NCBI RefSeq assembly: GCF_013170805.1 | Contig: NZ_CP051293.1 | Coordinates: 4,098,001 to 4,162,000, forward strand | DNA length: 64,000 bases | Origin: Mesorhizobium sp. NZP2077 | GTDB lineage: Bacteria > Pseudomonadota > Alphaproteobacteria > Rhizobiales > Rhizobiaceae | Direction of reading: 5' to 3' | In this document: piece by piece, positions 1-8,014 of the stretch | How the letters are laid out: the number at the start of each line of letters is the position of its first letter | Numbering within the stretch: the first letter of the stretch is position 1 | Made by a program: the position numbers and the translations under genes | Notes under the pieces: generated by a model | Database searches by the model: none | What the model saw: the letters and a program-made list of their open reading frames with translations, nothing else | Told to the model about the DNA's origin: nothing

Positions 1-250
1 CCAGCCGCTTGCGTTCCTTGGTGAGCACGCCTTCGTCCTGCAGGTCGCGCAGAATGTCCTTCAGCCAGATGCGGTCGTCACCGCGCAGCGCGAACGCCTT
101 GGCGATGTCGCGTTTGCCCGCCCGATCGGGATTCTCGGCGATATAGCGCAGGATTTCGTCGCGCGAGGGCCTGTAGTCGTCCTTGACCTTGGCTCTCGTG
201 TCGGCGGTGCGTGGATCGCCGTGGCTCCTACCGGTGATCCTGCGCGCCAC
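1..250 (-). CDS. rnr: Ribonuclease R, N-terminal fragment (runs off the window)
   Basis: Only the first 83 codons lie in the window; the gene continues beyond position 1. From a GTG at 250 the frame carries a basic leader and then a winged-helix segment with SRDEILRYIAENPDRAGKR and LKDILRDLQDEGVLTKE, the pattern of the N-terminal HTH domain of RNase R, a processive 3'-5' exoribonuclease that degrades structured RNA. It starts 6 nt downstream of the topA stop with GGA close before the start, so it is very probably cotranscribed with topA; topA-rnr is a recurring rhizobial gene order. The catalytic RNB and S1 domains are not visible, so the call rests on the N-terminus and on gene order. Confidence 0.8.
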   Translation of the reverse strand, partial: MARRITGRSHGDPRTADTRAKVKDDYRPSRDEILRYIAENPDRAGKRDIAKAFALRGDDRIWLKDILRDLQDEGVLTKERKRL

Positions 251-256
251 GCCGTC

Positions 257-2878
257 CTACCCTTTTTTCTTCGCAGCCGGCTTCTTGGCGGCTGTCTTCT
301 TCGCTGCAGGCGCCTTGGCTGCTGCTGCTTTGCGGAACGGCTTCTTGCCGCCGCCGCCCTTGGCTTCCTTCTCGGCAATCAGCGCCAGCGCGTCCTCGAT
401 GGTCACCGTTTGCGGATCCTTGCCCTTGGGCAGGGTGGCGTTGACCTTGCCGAAATTGACATAAGGCCCGTATTTGCCGTCGCGCACGACGATCTTGCCG
501 CCGCCGTCGGGATGGTCGCCAAGTTCCTTCAGCGCAGCTGCGGTGCCGCCGTTGCGGCCGCCCTTGCCCTTGGACTGCTTCTCGGCAATCACCGTGACGG
601 CGCGGTTGAGGCCGATCGAGAACACATCCTCGATGCTGTCGAGATTGGCGTAGGTGCCATCGTGCAGCACGAACGGACCATAGCGGCCGAGCCCGGCCGA
701 GATCATCTTGGAAGTTTCCGGATGCTTGCCGATATCGCGCGGCAGCGCCAGCAACGCCAGCGCCTTTTCGTGGTCGATCGACTCCGGCGTCCAACCCTTG
801 GGCAGGCTCGAGCGCTTGGCTTCCTTGCCGTCGCCGCGCTGGAGGTAGGGCCCGAAGCGGCCCGAGCGCAGCGTGATTTCCTCCGCCGTGTAAGGATCCT
901 TGCCGAGCACCTTGGTGCCGTCCTCGCCGCCGCCATTCTCGCCATTGGGGTTGGCAGCGTCGCCGAGCTGGCGGGTGAAGGAGCATTCCGGATAGTTCGA
1001 GCAGCCGACGAAGGCGCCGAACTTGCCGAGCTTCAGCGACAGATTGCCGGTGCCGCATTTCGGGCAGATGCGGGGGTTGGAGCCGTCTTCCCTAGTGGGG
1101 AACACCAGCGGCGCCAGTTCCTCGTTCAGCGCGTCGAGTACGTCGGTGACGCGAAGTTCCTTGATGTCGGCGACAGCGCCGGAAAAATCCTTCCAGAAAT
1201 CGCGCAGCACGTCTTTCCAGGCGAGCTTGCCGTCGGAGATCTCGTCGAGCTTTTCCTCGAGCGATGCGGTGAAGTCGTATTCGACATAGCGCTCGAAGAA
1301 GCTTTCGAGGAAGGCCGACAACAGCCGGCCCTTGGCCTGCGGCACCAGTCGGCGCTTGTCGATCGTGACGTAGTCGCGGTCTTCGAGCGTCTTCAGGATT
1401 GCGGTGTAGGTCGACGGGCGGCCGATGCCGAGCTCTTCCAGCTTCTTGATCAGCGTCGCCTCGGAATAGCGCGGCGGCGGCTCGGTCGTGTGCTGGGTGG
1501 CGTTGATCGCCTGGCGGGCAAGCTGCTCGCCGGCACGGATCTCCGGGAGACGACGGTTTTCCTCGTCTTCCGCGTCGTCTTCCTTCTGGTCGGTGTAGGC
1601 GGCGATGAAGCCGTCGAAGCGAACGACCGAACCGACAGCGCGAAGCTCGGCGGTACGGGCGCCGTTGACCGCCTCGATCTCGACGGTGGTGCGCTCGATT
1701 TCGGCCGGCTGCATCTGGCTGGCGATGGCGCGCTTCCAGATCAACTCATAGAGCCGCATCTGGTCGGAATCGAGATATTGCCGGACCGATGCCGGGGTGC
1801 GCATGAAATCCGTCGGGCGGATCGCTTCGTGCGCTTCCTGGGCGTTCTTGGCCTTGGCTGTGTATTGGCGCGGCTTTTCCGGCAGGTATTTCGGGCCGAA
1901 TTCCTTGGCGATGGCGTCGCGGGCAGCGTCGATCGCCTCCGGCGCCATCTGCACGCCGTCGGTTCGCATATAGGTGATCAGGCCGGTCGTTTCGCCGCCG
2001 ATCTCCATGCCTTCATAGAGACGCTGCGCCACCTGCATGGTGCGGGTGGCGGAGAAGCCGAGGCCGGATGAGGCGGCCTGCTGCAGCGTCGAGGTGGTGA
2101 AGGGCGGGCCCGGATTGCGCTTGGTCGGCTTGGCTTCGACGGACAGCGCCTTGAAGGTCGCGCCTTCAAGCATCGCCTTGATGTCGTCGGCCTGCGCCTT
2201 GTTGGCAATGTCGAGCTTTTGCAGCTTCTTGCGCTCGAACGCGGTCAACCGCGCCTCGAAAGTGTCGTTGCGCGGCGTGCCCAGCAGAGCGGCAATCTGC
2301 CAATATTCCTCGCGGATGAAGCGCTCGATCTCGGACTCACGGTCGCAGACCAGGCGCAGCGCCACCGACTGGACGCGGCCGGCGGAACGGGCGCCCGGCA
2401 GTTTGCGCCACAGCACCGGCGACAGCGTGAAGCCGACGAGATAGTCGAGCGCCCGGCGGGCGAGATAGGCATCGACGAGCGGCGCATCGATCTGGCGCGG
2501 ATTGGCCATGGCTTCCAGCACCGACGACTTGGTGATGGCGTTGAAAACGACACGGCTGACCGACTTGTCCTTCAGCACGCGCTTCTGCTTCAGCACTTCC
2601 AGCACGTGCCAGGAGATCGCTTCGCCTTCGCGATCCGGATCGGTGGCGAGGATCAGGCCGTCGGCGTCCTTGACGGCCTTGGCGATGTCGGCGAGGCGCT
2701 TGCCTGACGCGGTGTCGACCGCCCAGGACATGGCAAAATCCTCGTCCGGACGCACCGAGCCGTCCTTGGCCGGCAAATCACGGACATGGCCGAACGAAGC
2801 CAGAACCTTGTAGTTCCTGCCGAGGTATTTGTTGATTGTCTTCGCCTTGGCCGGCGATTCGACGACGACGACGTCCAT
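257..2878 (-). CDS. topA: DNA topoisomerase I (type IA)
   Basis: 873 aa; relaxes negative supercoils by single-strand passage. The start MDVVVVESPAKAKTINKYLG opens a TOPRIM domain, with the acidic DPDREGEAISWH motif near residue 110. The catalytic tyrosine is in LITYMRTDG at about residue 303. One Cys4 zinc ribbon (CPKCG...GCSNYPEC) follows near residue 600, then three topoisomerase C-terminal repeats marked by GRFGPYLQ, GRYGPFVL and GKYGPYVN. The protein ends in a Lys/Ala-rich DNA-binding tail, as is common in alphaproteobacteria. rnr follows directly. The dprA gene often found upstream in rhizobia is absent; a 369-bp spacer with a strong palindrome takes its place. Confidence 0.97.
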   Translation of the reverse strand: MDVVVVESPAKAKTINKYLGRNYKVLASFGHVRDLPAKDGSVRPDEDFAMSWAVDTASGKRLADIAKAVKDADGLILATDPDREGEAISWHVLEVLKQKRVLKDKSVSRVVFNAITKSSVLEAMANPRQIDAPLVDAYLARRALDYLVGFTLSPVLWRKLPGARSAGRVQSVALRLVCDRESEIERFIREEYWQIAALLGTPRNDTFEARLTAFERKKLQKLDIANKAQADDIKAMLEGATFKALSVEAKPTKRNPGPPFTTSTLQQAASSGLGFSATRTMQVAQRLYEGMEIGGETTGLITYMRTDGVQMAPEAIDAARDAIAKEFGPKYLPEKPRQYTAKAKNAQEAHEAIRPTDFMRTPASVRQYLDSDQMRLYELIWKRAIASQMQPAEIERTTVEIEAVNGARTAELRAVGSVVRFDGFIAAYTDQKEDDAEDEENRRLPEIRAGEQLARQAINATQHTTEPPPRYSEATLIKKLEELGIGRPSTYTAILKTLEDRDYVTIDKRRLVPQAKGRLLSAFLESFFERYVEYDFTASLEEKLDEISDGKLAWKDVLRDFWKDFSGAVADIKELRVTDVLDALNEELAPLVFPTREDGSNPRICPKCGTGNLSLKLGKFGAFVGCSNYPECSFTRQLGDAANPNGENGGGEDGTKVLGKDPYTAEEITLRSGRFGPYLQRGDGKEAKRSSLPKGWTPESIDHEKALALLALPRDIGKHPETSKMISAGLGRYGPFVLHDGTYANLDSIEDVFSIGLNRAVTVIAEKQSKGKGGRNGGTAAALKELGDHPDGGGKIVVRDGKYGPYVNFGKVNATLPKGKDPQTVTIEDALALIAEKEAKGGGGKKPFRKAAAAKAPAAKKTAAKKPAAKKKG

Positions 2879-3247
2879 GAGGTCTCATATCAGCTGTGGT
2901 GCGGCAGAAGAATTCCGCTGCGCGCGACGAAATCTCGTTCTATTTGTCGCTCACATGGCCGCGCTTTTGCATCCGGTCAAGGGGAAGCGCCCAAATTGCA
3001 GGGCTCTCCGCAGCAATACACTCTTAGAGTGTATAGAGAAAATCACAGATTTCGGCTTGGAGAGATGGCGGTCCCAAGCCAGCCGAAACAGGCCGATTCA
3101 TTTTTCCGCCGAGTCGAGGAAAAGCCGGCTGCGGACAACATCGGGACGACGCCGTTTCAGGCTGCCTGACGCTGGCCGCCGGCGGCATGGAAAGATGCCC
3201 GGCGACCAGTTTTTGACCCGCCAGCGGGCGGGCAACGGTATCGAGGA
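2879..3247. other. Intergenic spacer upstream of topA
   Basis: No convincing gene on either strand: frames crossing it show no family pattern and no ribosome binding site. It must hold the topA promoter (minus strand) and the downstream flank of the COG4315 gene. The one strong signal is the palindrome at 3016-3034. I saw no clear -35/-10 pair. Confidence 0.6.
3016..3034. promoter_or_regulatory. Perfect 19-bp palindrome, candidate operator upstream of topA
   Basis: ATACACTCT-T-AGAGTGTAT: two perfect 9-bp arms around one central base, A+T-rich at the outer ends, in a G+C-rich genome. It lies 138 bp upstream of the topA start. The size and symmetry suit a dimeric repressor (MarR/TetR class), but I cannot name the regulator. 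With almost no loop it is a poor terminator and has no following T-run. Confidence 0.5.
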
Positions 3248-3625
3248 CTAGTTGGCCTTGACGATGTGCCAGACGCCGGCAACGCCATCGCCGGTCACAT
3301 CGCCGGCCTTCTTGTCCTTGATGAAGGTGTAGACCGGCTTGCCGTCATAGGCCCACATCTTGGTGCCGTCGGTGCGGTCGACAACGCTCCATTCGTCGTC
3401 CGCCTTGGCGCCGGCCTCGGCCTTCAGCGGCGGCCAGTTGGTGGCGCACTTGTCGTAGCAGTTGGTCTTGCCCTTCTCGTCCTTGTCATAGGTGTAGAGC
3501 GTCATGCCCATGGCGTCGGTGTAGATCTTGGTGCCATTGACCTCGGCCTCCTTCCACGCGTCGGCGGCGAAGGAAGCGGCGGTGCTGAGCAGAAGTGCTG
3601 CCAGCCCTATGGTTATGGTTTTCAT
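3248..3625 (-). CDS. Secreted COG4315-family protein with Yx(F/W/Y)xxD repeats
   Basis: 125 aa with a clear signal peptide (MKTITIGLAALLLSTAASFA, cleavage likely before ADAW). The mature part has two related repeats, one with LYTYDKDEKGKTNCYDKC and NWPP, the other with VYTFIKDKKAGDVTGDG. This is the pattern of the predicted lipoprotein/secreted family COG4315, whose biochemical role is unknown. This copy has no lipobox cysteine and should be periplasmic. AGGGAG before the ATG supports the start. The gene stands alone, divergent from ccdA. Confidence 0.9.
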   Translation of the reverse strand: MKTITIGLAALLLSTAASFAADAWKEAEVNGTKIYTDAMGMTLYTYDKDEKGKTNCYDKCATNWPPLKAEAGAKADDEWSVVDRTDGTKMWAYDGKPVYTFIKDKKAGDVTGDGVAGVWHIVKAN

Positions 3626-3803
3626 GGAAATCTCCCTGGCTGATAATGGAGACGCGCGGAAAATCGCGGCCTCTTTGTATCAACGTCCAACGCAGGTGCT
3701 TTCGTCCCCGACGCGCGCATGCGGCGATGACTTTCCACACAATGGTGATTGGCAGACATGCCCAGGCGTCGCTATATCGTCGCCAAACAGTCGGAGCTTG
3801 GGA

Positions 3804-4550
3804 ATGGCATTGGACATCGGCTATGTCAGCGCGATCGGGGCGGGGGCCATCTCGTTCCTGTCGCCTTGCGTGTTGCCGCTGGTGCCACCCTATCTCTGCT
3901 ACATGGCCGGCGTTTCGGTCGATGATTTTCGCGGCAATGCGGGCGTGACGGCCCGCGAAGGTACGCGCGGCGCACTGCTCTATTCTTCTATTGCATTCGT
4001 GCTCGGCTTCTCGAGCGTGTTCGTCGCACTCGGCGCCGGCGCCTCGACCATCGGCCGGTTGCTGCGGGTCTGGCAGGAGCCGCTGGCGATGGCCGCCGGT
4101 GTGCTGATCATCCTGATGGGCCTGAATTTCCTCGGCATATTGCGCATTCCGTTGTTGTCGCGCGAGGCGCGCTTCCAGTCGCAGGGCAAGCCTGCAAGTG
4201 CCATCGCCGCCTATGTCATGGGGCTCGCCTTCGCCTTCGGCTGGACGCCGTGCATCGGCCCGGTGCTGGGACCGATCCTGACGCTGGCCGGCGGTCGCGA
4301 AACCGTGGGCGAGGGCGCGCTGCTGCTCGCCGCCTATTCGCTCGGGCTGGGCATTCCATTCCTCATCGCGGCGCTGTTTTCCGGCGCTTTCATGCGCTTC
4401 CTCGGCAAATTCCGCGTCCATCTCGGCCGGGTCGAAAAGGCCATCGGCGCGCTGCTGGTGGTCGCCGGCGTGTTTTTTCTCACCGGCGGCGTGCAGACGG
4501 TGTCGTATTGGCTGCTGGAGAATTTCCCGGTGCTGGGACGGCTGGGGTAG
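3804..4550 (+). CDS. ccdA: Cytochrome c biogenesis protein CcdA
   Basis: 248 aa integral membrane protein with about six hydrophobic segments. Both conserved cysteine sites of the CcdA/DsbD-core family are present: LSPCVLPLVPPYLCYMAG near the N-terminus and GWTPCIGPVLG in the middle. CcdA passes electrons from cytoplasmic thioredoxin to periplasmic thiol proteins used in cytochrome c maturation. An upstream in-frame extension is open but lacks family sequence; GGAG about 8 nt before the ATG at 3804 fixes the start. The neighbours are not cytochrome genes. Confidence 0.93.
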   Translation: MALDIGYVSAIGAGAISFLSPCVLPLVPPYLCYMAGVSVDDFRGNAGVTAREGTRGALLYSSIAFVLGFSSVFVALGAGASTIGRLLRVWQEPLAMAAGVLIILMGLNFLGILRIPLLSREARFQSQGKPASAIAAYVMGLAFAFGWTPCIGPVLGPILTLAGGRETVGEGALLLAAYSLGLGIPFLIAALFSGAFMRFLGKFRVHLGRVEKAIGALLVVAGVFFLTGGVQTVSYWLLENFPVLGRLG

Positions 4551-4557
4551 ACGTTCC

Positions 4558-4656
4558 GGCCAAAGCGCGTCGCGTTGAAACCGATTTCGGCACTTAAGTC
4601 TTTGCTTTTGTGCATGTCGTGGTCCAAAACCCACTGTGCCCACAGCACGAGATGCA
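4558..4656. repeat. Degenerate copy of a rhizobial dispersed intergenic repeat
   Basis: The string begins with AAGCGCGTCGCGTTGAAACC and ends with GCATGTCGT, GGTCCAAAACC and a CACAGCACGAGATGCAC tail. It follows the layout of a short intergenic repeat I know from many rhizobial genomes (GCGTCGCG...TTTGTGCATGTCGTTATCCCAAAACC). It sits between ccdA and an A+T-richer MFS gene. The family assignment is from memory and needs a genome-wide comparison. Confidence 0.6.
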
Positions 4657-4750
4657 CCATGCCGGTTGCATGTCTTCAGAAATTGCGAGAGCTCCTGACG
4701 GAAGCCACCCTCGGTCATTGGCTTTCCGTCTGATCCTGAGCGGAGAATGC

Positions 4751-5941
4751 ATGTTCGTCATAGTGGTCCTGTGGGTGGCTTTCTTCATCATCAATTTCAA
4801 CATCGCGATGATGATCCCCCTCCTTCCTTTCATCGCACGCGATGTCGGCCTGTCTTCCTCGGAGGCGGGGAGGGTGTTGATTGCGTTTCCCATCGTCGCG
4901 CTGATCAGTAATCTCGTATTGGGGCCACTCATCGATCGATATGGGCGCAAGCGTTTCATCGTCATGGGAGCTGTTGGATGTGGCGCGATCCTGCTTTTGA
5001 CCGCCACAGTGCATGGCGCGACTTCTATCGCTCTCGGCCGAGCGGCGACCGGCCTGTTCATGCCAATGATCGGCGCGTCTATTTTCGCGGCCATAGCAGA
5101 CTACATTCCAACGCAAGACAGGTCTCGCATTACCGGCTACGTCACCACGGCTGCACCCGTCGCCTTCCTGTTCTCGATATCGATGGGGGTCGTACTGGGC
5201 GGCTTGTTGACTTGGCGGCTCCCGTTGCTGCTTCTAGCCGTGATCTGCTTGGCGCTGGCGGCCATGACATCAACCCTGCCGCCGACCAGGCCGGAGGCCC
5301 TGTCGAGCGATCCGATTTCCGTGAGGACATATCGCGAGCGCCTGTGGTCGCTTTCGCTGGATGCAGGCACTCGGCTTTTGCTGCTCTCTTATTTTTGCTG
5401 GTCCGCTGGAATGTACGTCTTTCTCGGGCTTTATCCGAGCTGGCTTGTGCAGCATGGCCTTGTCGGAGAGGGCGCCGGTACGATCGGCACCATGCTATTT
5501 CTCGGTGAGACAGGGGGGTTGCTTGGCGCATTCCTCTCCGGATGGCTCACGGGGTTCGTCCGCCACCCCTTGGCACTCTGTGCCGCCGCCTCGCTTGGAA
5601 TAGCGATCGTTGTTCTGGCCATCCCGTTCGGAACCGGGCATCCCGTCATTCAGGCACTCGCTTATGGCATCTTCGCGTTCGGCAGGGACCTGATGCTGGC
5701 TCTAATTCTTGGCGGCGCCATGCTTCTTATACCGGCATCGCAACGCGGCAGCCTGAACGCCATGCTCAATGCCGTTTACCAGACAGGTGCTTCGATAGGC
5801 GGGCTGGCAAGCGCTTGGCTCTACGGATTCCGCACTGACTTCACGGCCAACGCTTTCGTTTCGTCCGCTGTATTCGTTGCCTCGGCGCTCATGCTGTGGA
5901 GCATCACCAAAATCAACGAGCCCATCCGACAAACCCGCTGA
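4751..5941 (+). CDS. Major facilitator superfamily transporter (DHA1-like)
   Basis: 396 aa with about 12 hydrophobic segments. The loop after helix 2 has GPLIDRYGRKRF, the MFS motif A, and the N-half resembles proton-driven drug/metabolite efflux carriers; the substrate cannot be read from sequence. The ATG at 4751 has GGAG 5 nt upstream; a longer in-frame start at 4670 (MSSEIARAP...) would add 27 cytosolic residues. The gene is visibly A+T-richer than its neighbours, stands alone, and is bordered upstream by a dispersed-repeat remnant, which suggests acquisition by transfer. Confidence 0.85.
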   Translation: MFVIVVLWVAFFIINFNIAMMIPLLPFIARDVGLSSSEAGRVLIAFPIVALISNLVLGPLIDRYGRKRFIVMGAVGCGAILLLTATVHGATSIALGRAATGLFMPMIGASIFAAIADYIPTQDRSRITGYVTTAAPVAFLFSISMGVVLGGLLTWRLPLLLLAVICLALAAMTSTLPPTRPEALSSDPISVRTYRERLWSLSLDAGTRLLLLSYFCWSAGMYVFLGLYPSWLVQHGLVGEGAGTIGTMLFLGETGGLLGAFLSGWLTGFVRHPLALCAAASLGIAIVVLAIPFGTGHPVIQALAYGIFAFGRDLMLALILGGAMLLIPASQRGSLNAMLNAVYQTGASIGGLASAWLYGFRTDFTANAFVSSAVFVASALMLWSITKINEPIRQTR

Positions 5942-6050
5942 TCAAGGGTCAGTCGCTCCGCCATCTCACCGGAATTTAACCGCATTGGTGCAGCATGCCG
6001 CCGCTGCTATCCTGCTTTGATTCCCAACTCTTTGATATGGTTGTCCTTCC

Positions 6051-7427
6051 ATGAGCCAGAGATCCTGCCTGTCCGTCATTCTCGCCGCCGGCGAAGGCAC
6101 GCGCATGAAGAGCGCGTTGCCGAAAGTGTTGCACCAGATCGCGGGGTTGCCGATGGTCGCTCATGTGGTGAAGGCAGCGGAAGCGGCCGGCGCCAGCGGT
6201 CAGGCGTTGGTGATCGGGCATGGTGCGGATGAGATGCGCAAGGCCGCCGCAAAATTCGCGCCGAAGGCCGAGACTTTCGTGCAGGAGAAGCGGCTCGGTA
6301 CCGCGCATGCGGTTCTTGCTGCTCGCGCAGCAATATCAAAGGGTTACGACGACGTTCTCGTGATGTTCGGCGACACGCCGCTGATCGACGCGGATGCTCT
6401 GACGGTGGCGCGGTTGAGGCTAGCGGAAGGTGCGGCTGTCGTTGTGATCGGCTTTCGGCCGCCCAACCCAACCGGTTATGGCCGGCTGATCGAAAAGGAT
6501 GGCAAGCTGATTGCCATCCGCGAGGAAAAGGACTGCTCCGAAGAGGAGAAAAAAATCGGCTTCTGCAATGCCGGCATGATGGCGGTGGCCGGCGCCCACG
6601 CGCTGAAGCTGCTCGACGCGGTCGGCAACAAGAATGCCAAGGGCGAGTATTATCTGACCGACATCGTCGAGATCGCCAGCGCGCAGGGGCTCGATGTCGT
6701 GGCCACCGAAGCCAGCTTCGAAAGCGCGCTCGGCATCAACAACCGCGCCGAACTGGCGCAGGCCGAGGGCATCTGGCAGCAGCGCCGCCGGCACGAGGCG
6801 ATGCTGTTGGGCGTGACATTGATAGCACCGGAAACCGTGTATTTCTCGCATGACACCGAAATCGGCGCCGACACCATCGTCGAGCCGAATGTCTGGTTCG
6901 GTCCGGGCGTGAAGATCGCCAATGGCGCCAAGATCCATGCCTTCAGCCATATCGAAGGCGCTACCATTGCGTCGAATTGCGATGTAGGGCCATACGCGCG
7001 GCTGCGGCCGGGCGCCGATCTGAAGAACAAGGCAAAAGTCGGCAATTTCTGCGAGGTCAAGCAGGCTGTCATCGAGGAGGGCGCCAAGGTCAACCATTTG
7101 ACGTATATCGGCGATGCCCGCGTTGGCGCGGGTGCCAATATCGGCGCCGGCACCATCACCTGCAACTATGACGGCTACTCGAAATTCTTCACCGACATCG
7201 GCGAGGGCGCCTTTGTCGGCTCCAACTCCTCGCTGGTGGCGCCGGTGTCGATCGGCAAGGGCGGCTACATCGCGTCCGGCAGCGTCATCACCGAAAGCGT
7301 GCCTGACGATGCGCTGGCCTTCGGCCGCGCCCGCCAGAAGACGATCCCGGGCAAGGGCAAGGAATTGCGCGAGCGCTTAGCCTCGGCCGCGGCGGCCAAG
7401 AAGAAGGCCGCTGGCGCCGACCACTAA
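6051..7427 (+). CDS. glmU: Bifunctional GlcNAc-1-phosphate uridyltransferase / GlcN-1-phosphate acetyltransferase
   Basis: 458 aa. The N-terminal pyrophosphorylase domain opens with [19 protein letters not shown], the nucleotide-binding GxGTRM...K signature. The second half is a left-handed beta-helix of hexapeptide repeats with the acetyltransferase segment containing [10 protein letters not shown] and [10 protein letters not shown]. GlmU makes UDP-GlcNAc for peptidoglycan and lipid A. glmS, two steps earlier in the pathway, lies 587 bp downstream on the same strand with one opposite-strand gene between them. Confidence 0.97.
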   Translation: MSQRSCLSVILAAGEGTRMKSALPKVLHQIAGLPMVAHVVKAAEAAGASGQALVIGHGADEMRKAAAKFAPKAETFVQEKRLGTAHAVLAARAAISKGYDDVLVMFGDTPLIDADALTVARLRLAEGAAVVVIGFRPPNPTGYGRLIEKDGKLIAIREEKDCSEEEKKIGFCNAGMMAVAGAHALKLLDAVGNKNAKGEYYLTDIVEIASAQGLDVVATEASFESALGINNRAELAQAEGIWQQRRRHEAMLLGVTLIAPETVYFSHDTEIGADTIVEPNVWFGPGVKIANGAKIHAFSHIEGATIASNCDVGPYARLRPGADLKNKAKVGNFCEVKQAVIEEGAKVNHLTYIGDARVGAGANIGAGTITCNYDGYSKFFTDIGEGAFVGSNSSLVAPVSIGKGGYIASGSVITESVPDDALAFGRARQKTIPGKGKELRERLASAAAAKKKAAGADH

Positions 7428-7430
7428 CGG

Positions 7431-7805
7431 TCAGCCGGCCGCCGCCGTATACCGACCGAAAGTGGCGGTCACCTCGATCTTGCCGACGATGGCCTTGTTG
7501 AAATCGTCGAGGTCCTCGGCGGGTATCCAATATTCCAGATGCGCCTTGCTGCCGGCATGCTCGACCCTGTAGCGGTCGAGAAAGCTTTTCGGCACGGCAA
7601 ACCGGGTCACGAAACCCGCGCCGCTGGCCGGCACATTCCAGTCACACGCGATCTGCACGGCATAGGCTTCCGACACAACCGGATAGAAGATGGGCTGCTC
7701 GGGCAGGCGTGGCGGAAACGTCCGCATGTCGGACGCCTCGATGAGTTTTAGCTCCTGAGGTCCGACCGGGCGCCAGAGTGTAATGGTGGGCGGGGCTTCA
7801 TTCAT
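7431..7805 (-). CDS. Small conserved rhizobial protein (often labelled ADP-ribosylation/crystallin J1)
   Basis: 124 aa, soluble, no signal peptide or membrane segment. The sequence (LWRPVGPQELKLIEASDMR, FPPRLPEQPIFYPV, a DWNVPASGAGFVTRFAV core and LEYWIPAEDLDDFNKAIVGKI) matches a compact family I know from rhizobia and related bacteria that databases label ADP-ribosylation/crystallin J1. The label says little about function, and at this length it lacks a full ADP-ribosylglycohydrolase domain. It is convergent with glmU, 3 bp from the glmU stop. Confidence 0.8.
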   Translation of the reverse strand: MNEAPPTITLWRPVGPQELKLIEASDMRTFPPRLPEQPIFYPVVSEAYAVQIACDWNVPASGAGFVTRFAVPKSFLDRYRVEHAGSKAHLEYWIPAEDLDDFNKAIVGKIEVTATFGRYTAAAG

Positions 7806-7949
7806 GGCCGAAGCTTAGCCAAATATTGCCGGAACGGGAATAGGATCGCCGAAAAACGGAACAATTGCAGTAACGGGATTGCAAGTGCGGTCTGGCATGG
7901 TGCATGCGTGCGCATCCGTCCGTTACACCGGACGAAATGCAATGTGACT

Positions 7950-7977
7950 TTGACGGCGGGCCGGCCATCCCTAAATA
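7950..7977 (+). promoter_or_regulatory. Candidate sigma-70 promoter of glmS
   Basis: TTGACG (7950-7955) and TAAATA (7972-7977) are separated by 16 bp and lie 37 bp before the glmS start codon. Both spacing and position suit a housekeeping promoter. No glmS ribozyme-like element is apparent. Confidence 0.5.
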
Positions 7978-8014
7978 AGCGCTGGTTTTGCATGGGGAAT
8001 CGGGGACTGTCTGC

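Noticed and set aside
221..2071. 616-codon open frame antisense to topA
   Set aside because: It lies entirely opposite a well-supported topA, has no family pattern and reflects third-position G+C bias.
2829..3251. 140-codon plus-strand frame in the topA spacer
   Set aside because: No ribosome binding site or recognisable pattern; it begins inside topA antisense.
3486..4718. 410-codon frame antisense to ccdA
   Set aside because: Highly polar shadow translation; ccdA on the plus strand carries both conserved Cys motifs.
7806..8014. glmS ribozyme upstream of glmS
   Set aside because: No matching pseudoknotted core; the 5' leader from the candidate promoter is only about 30 nt.
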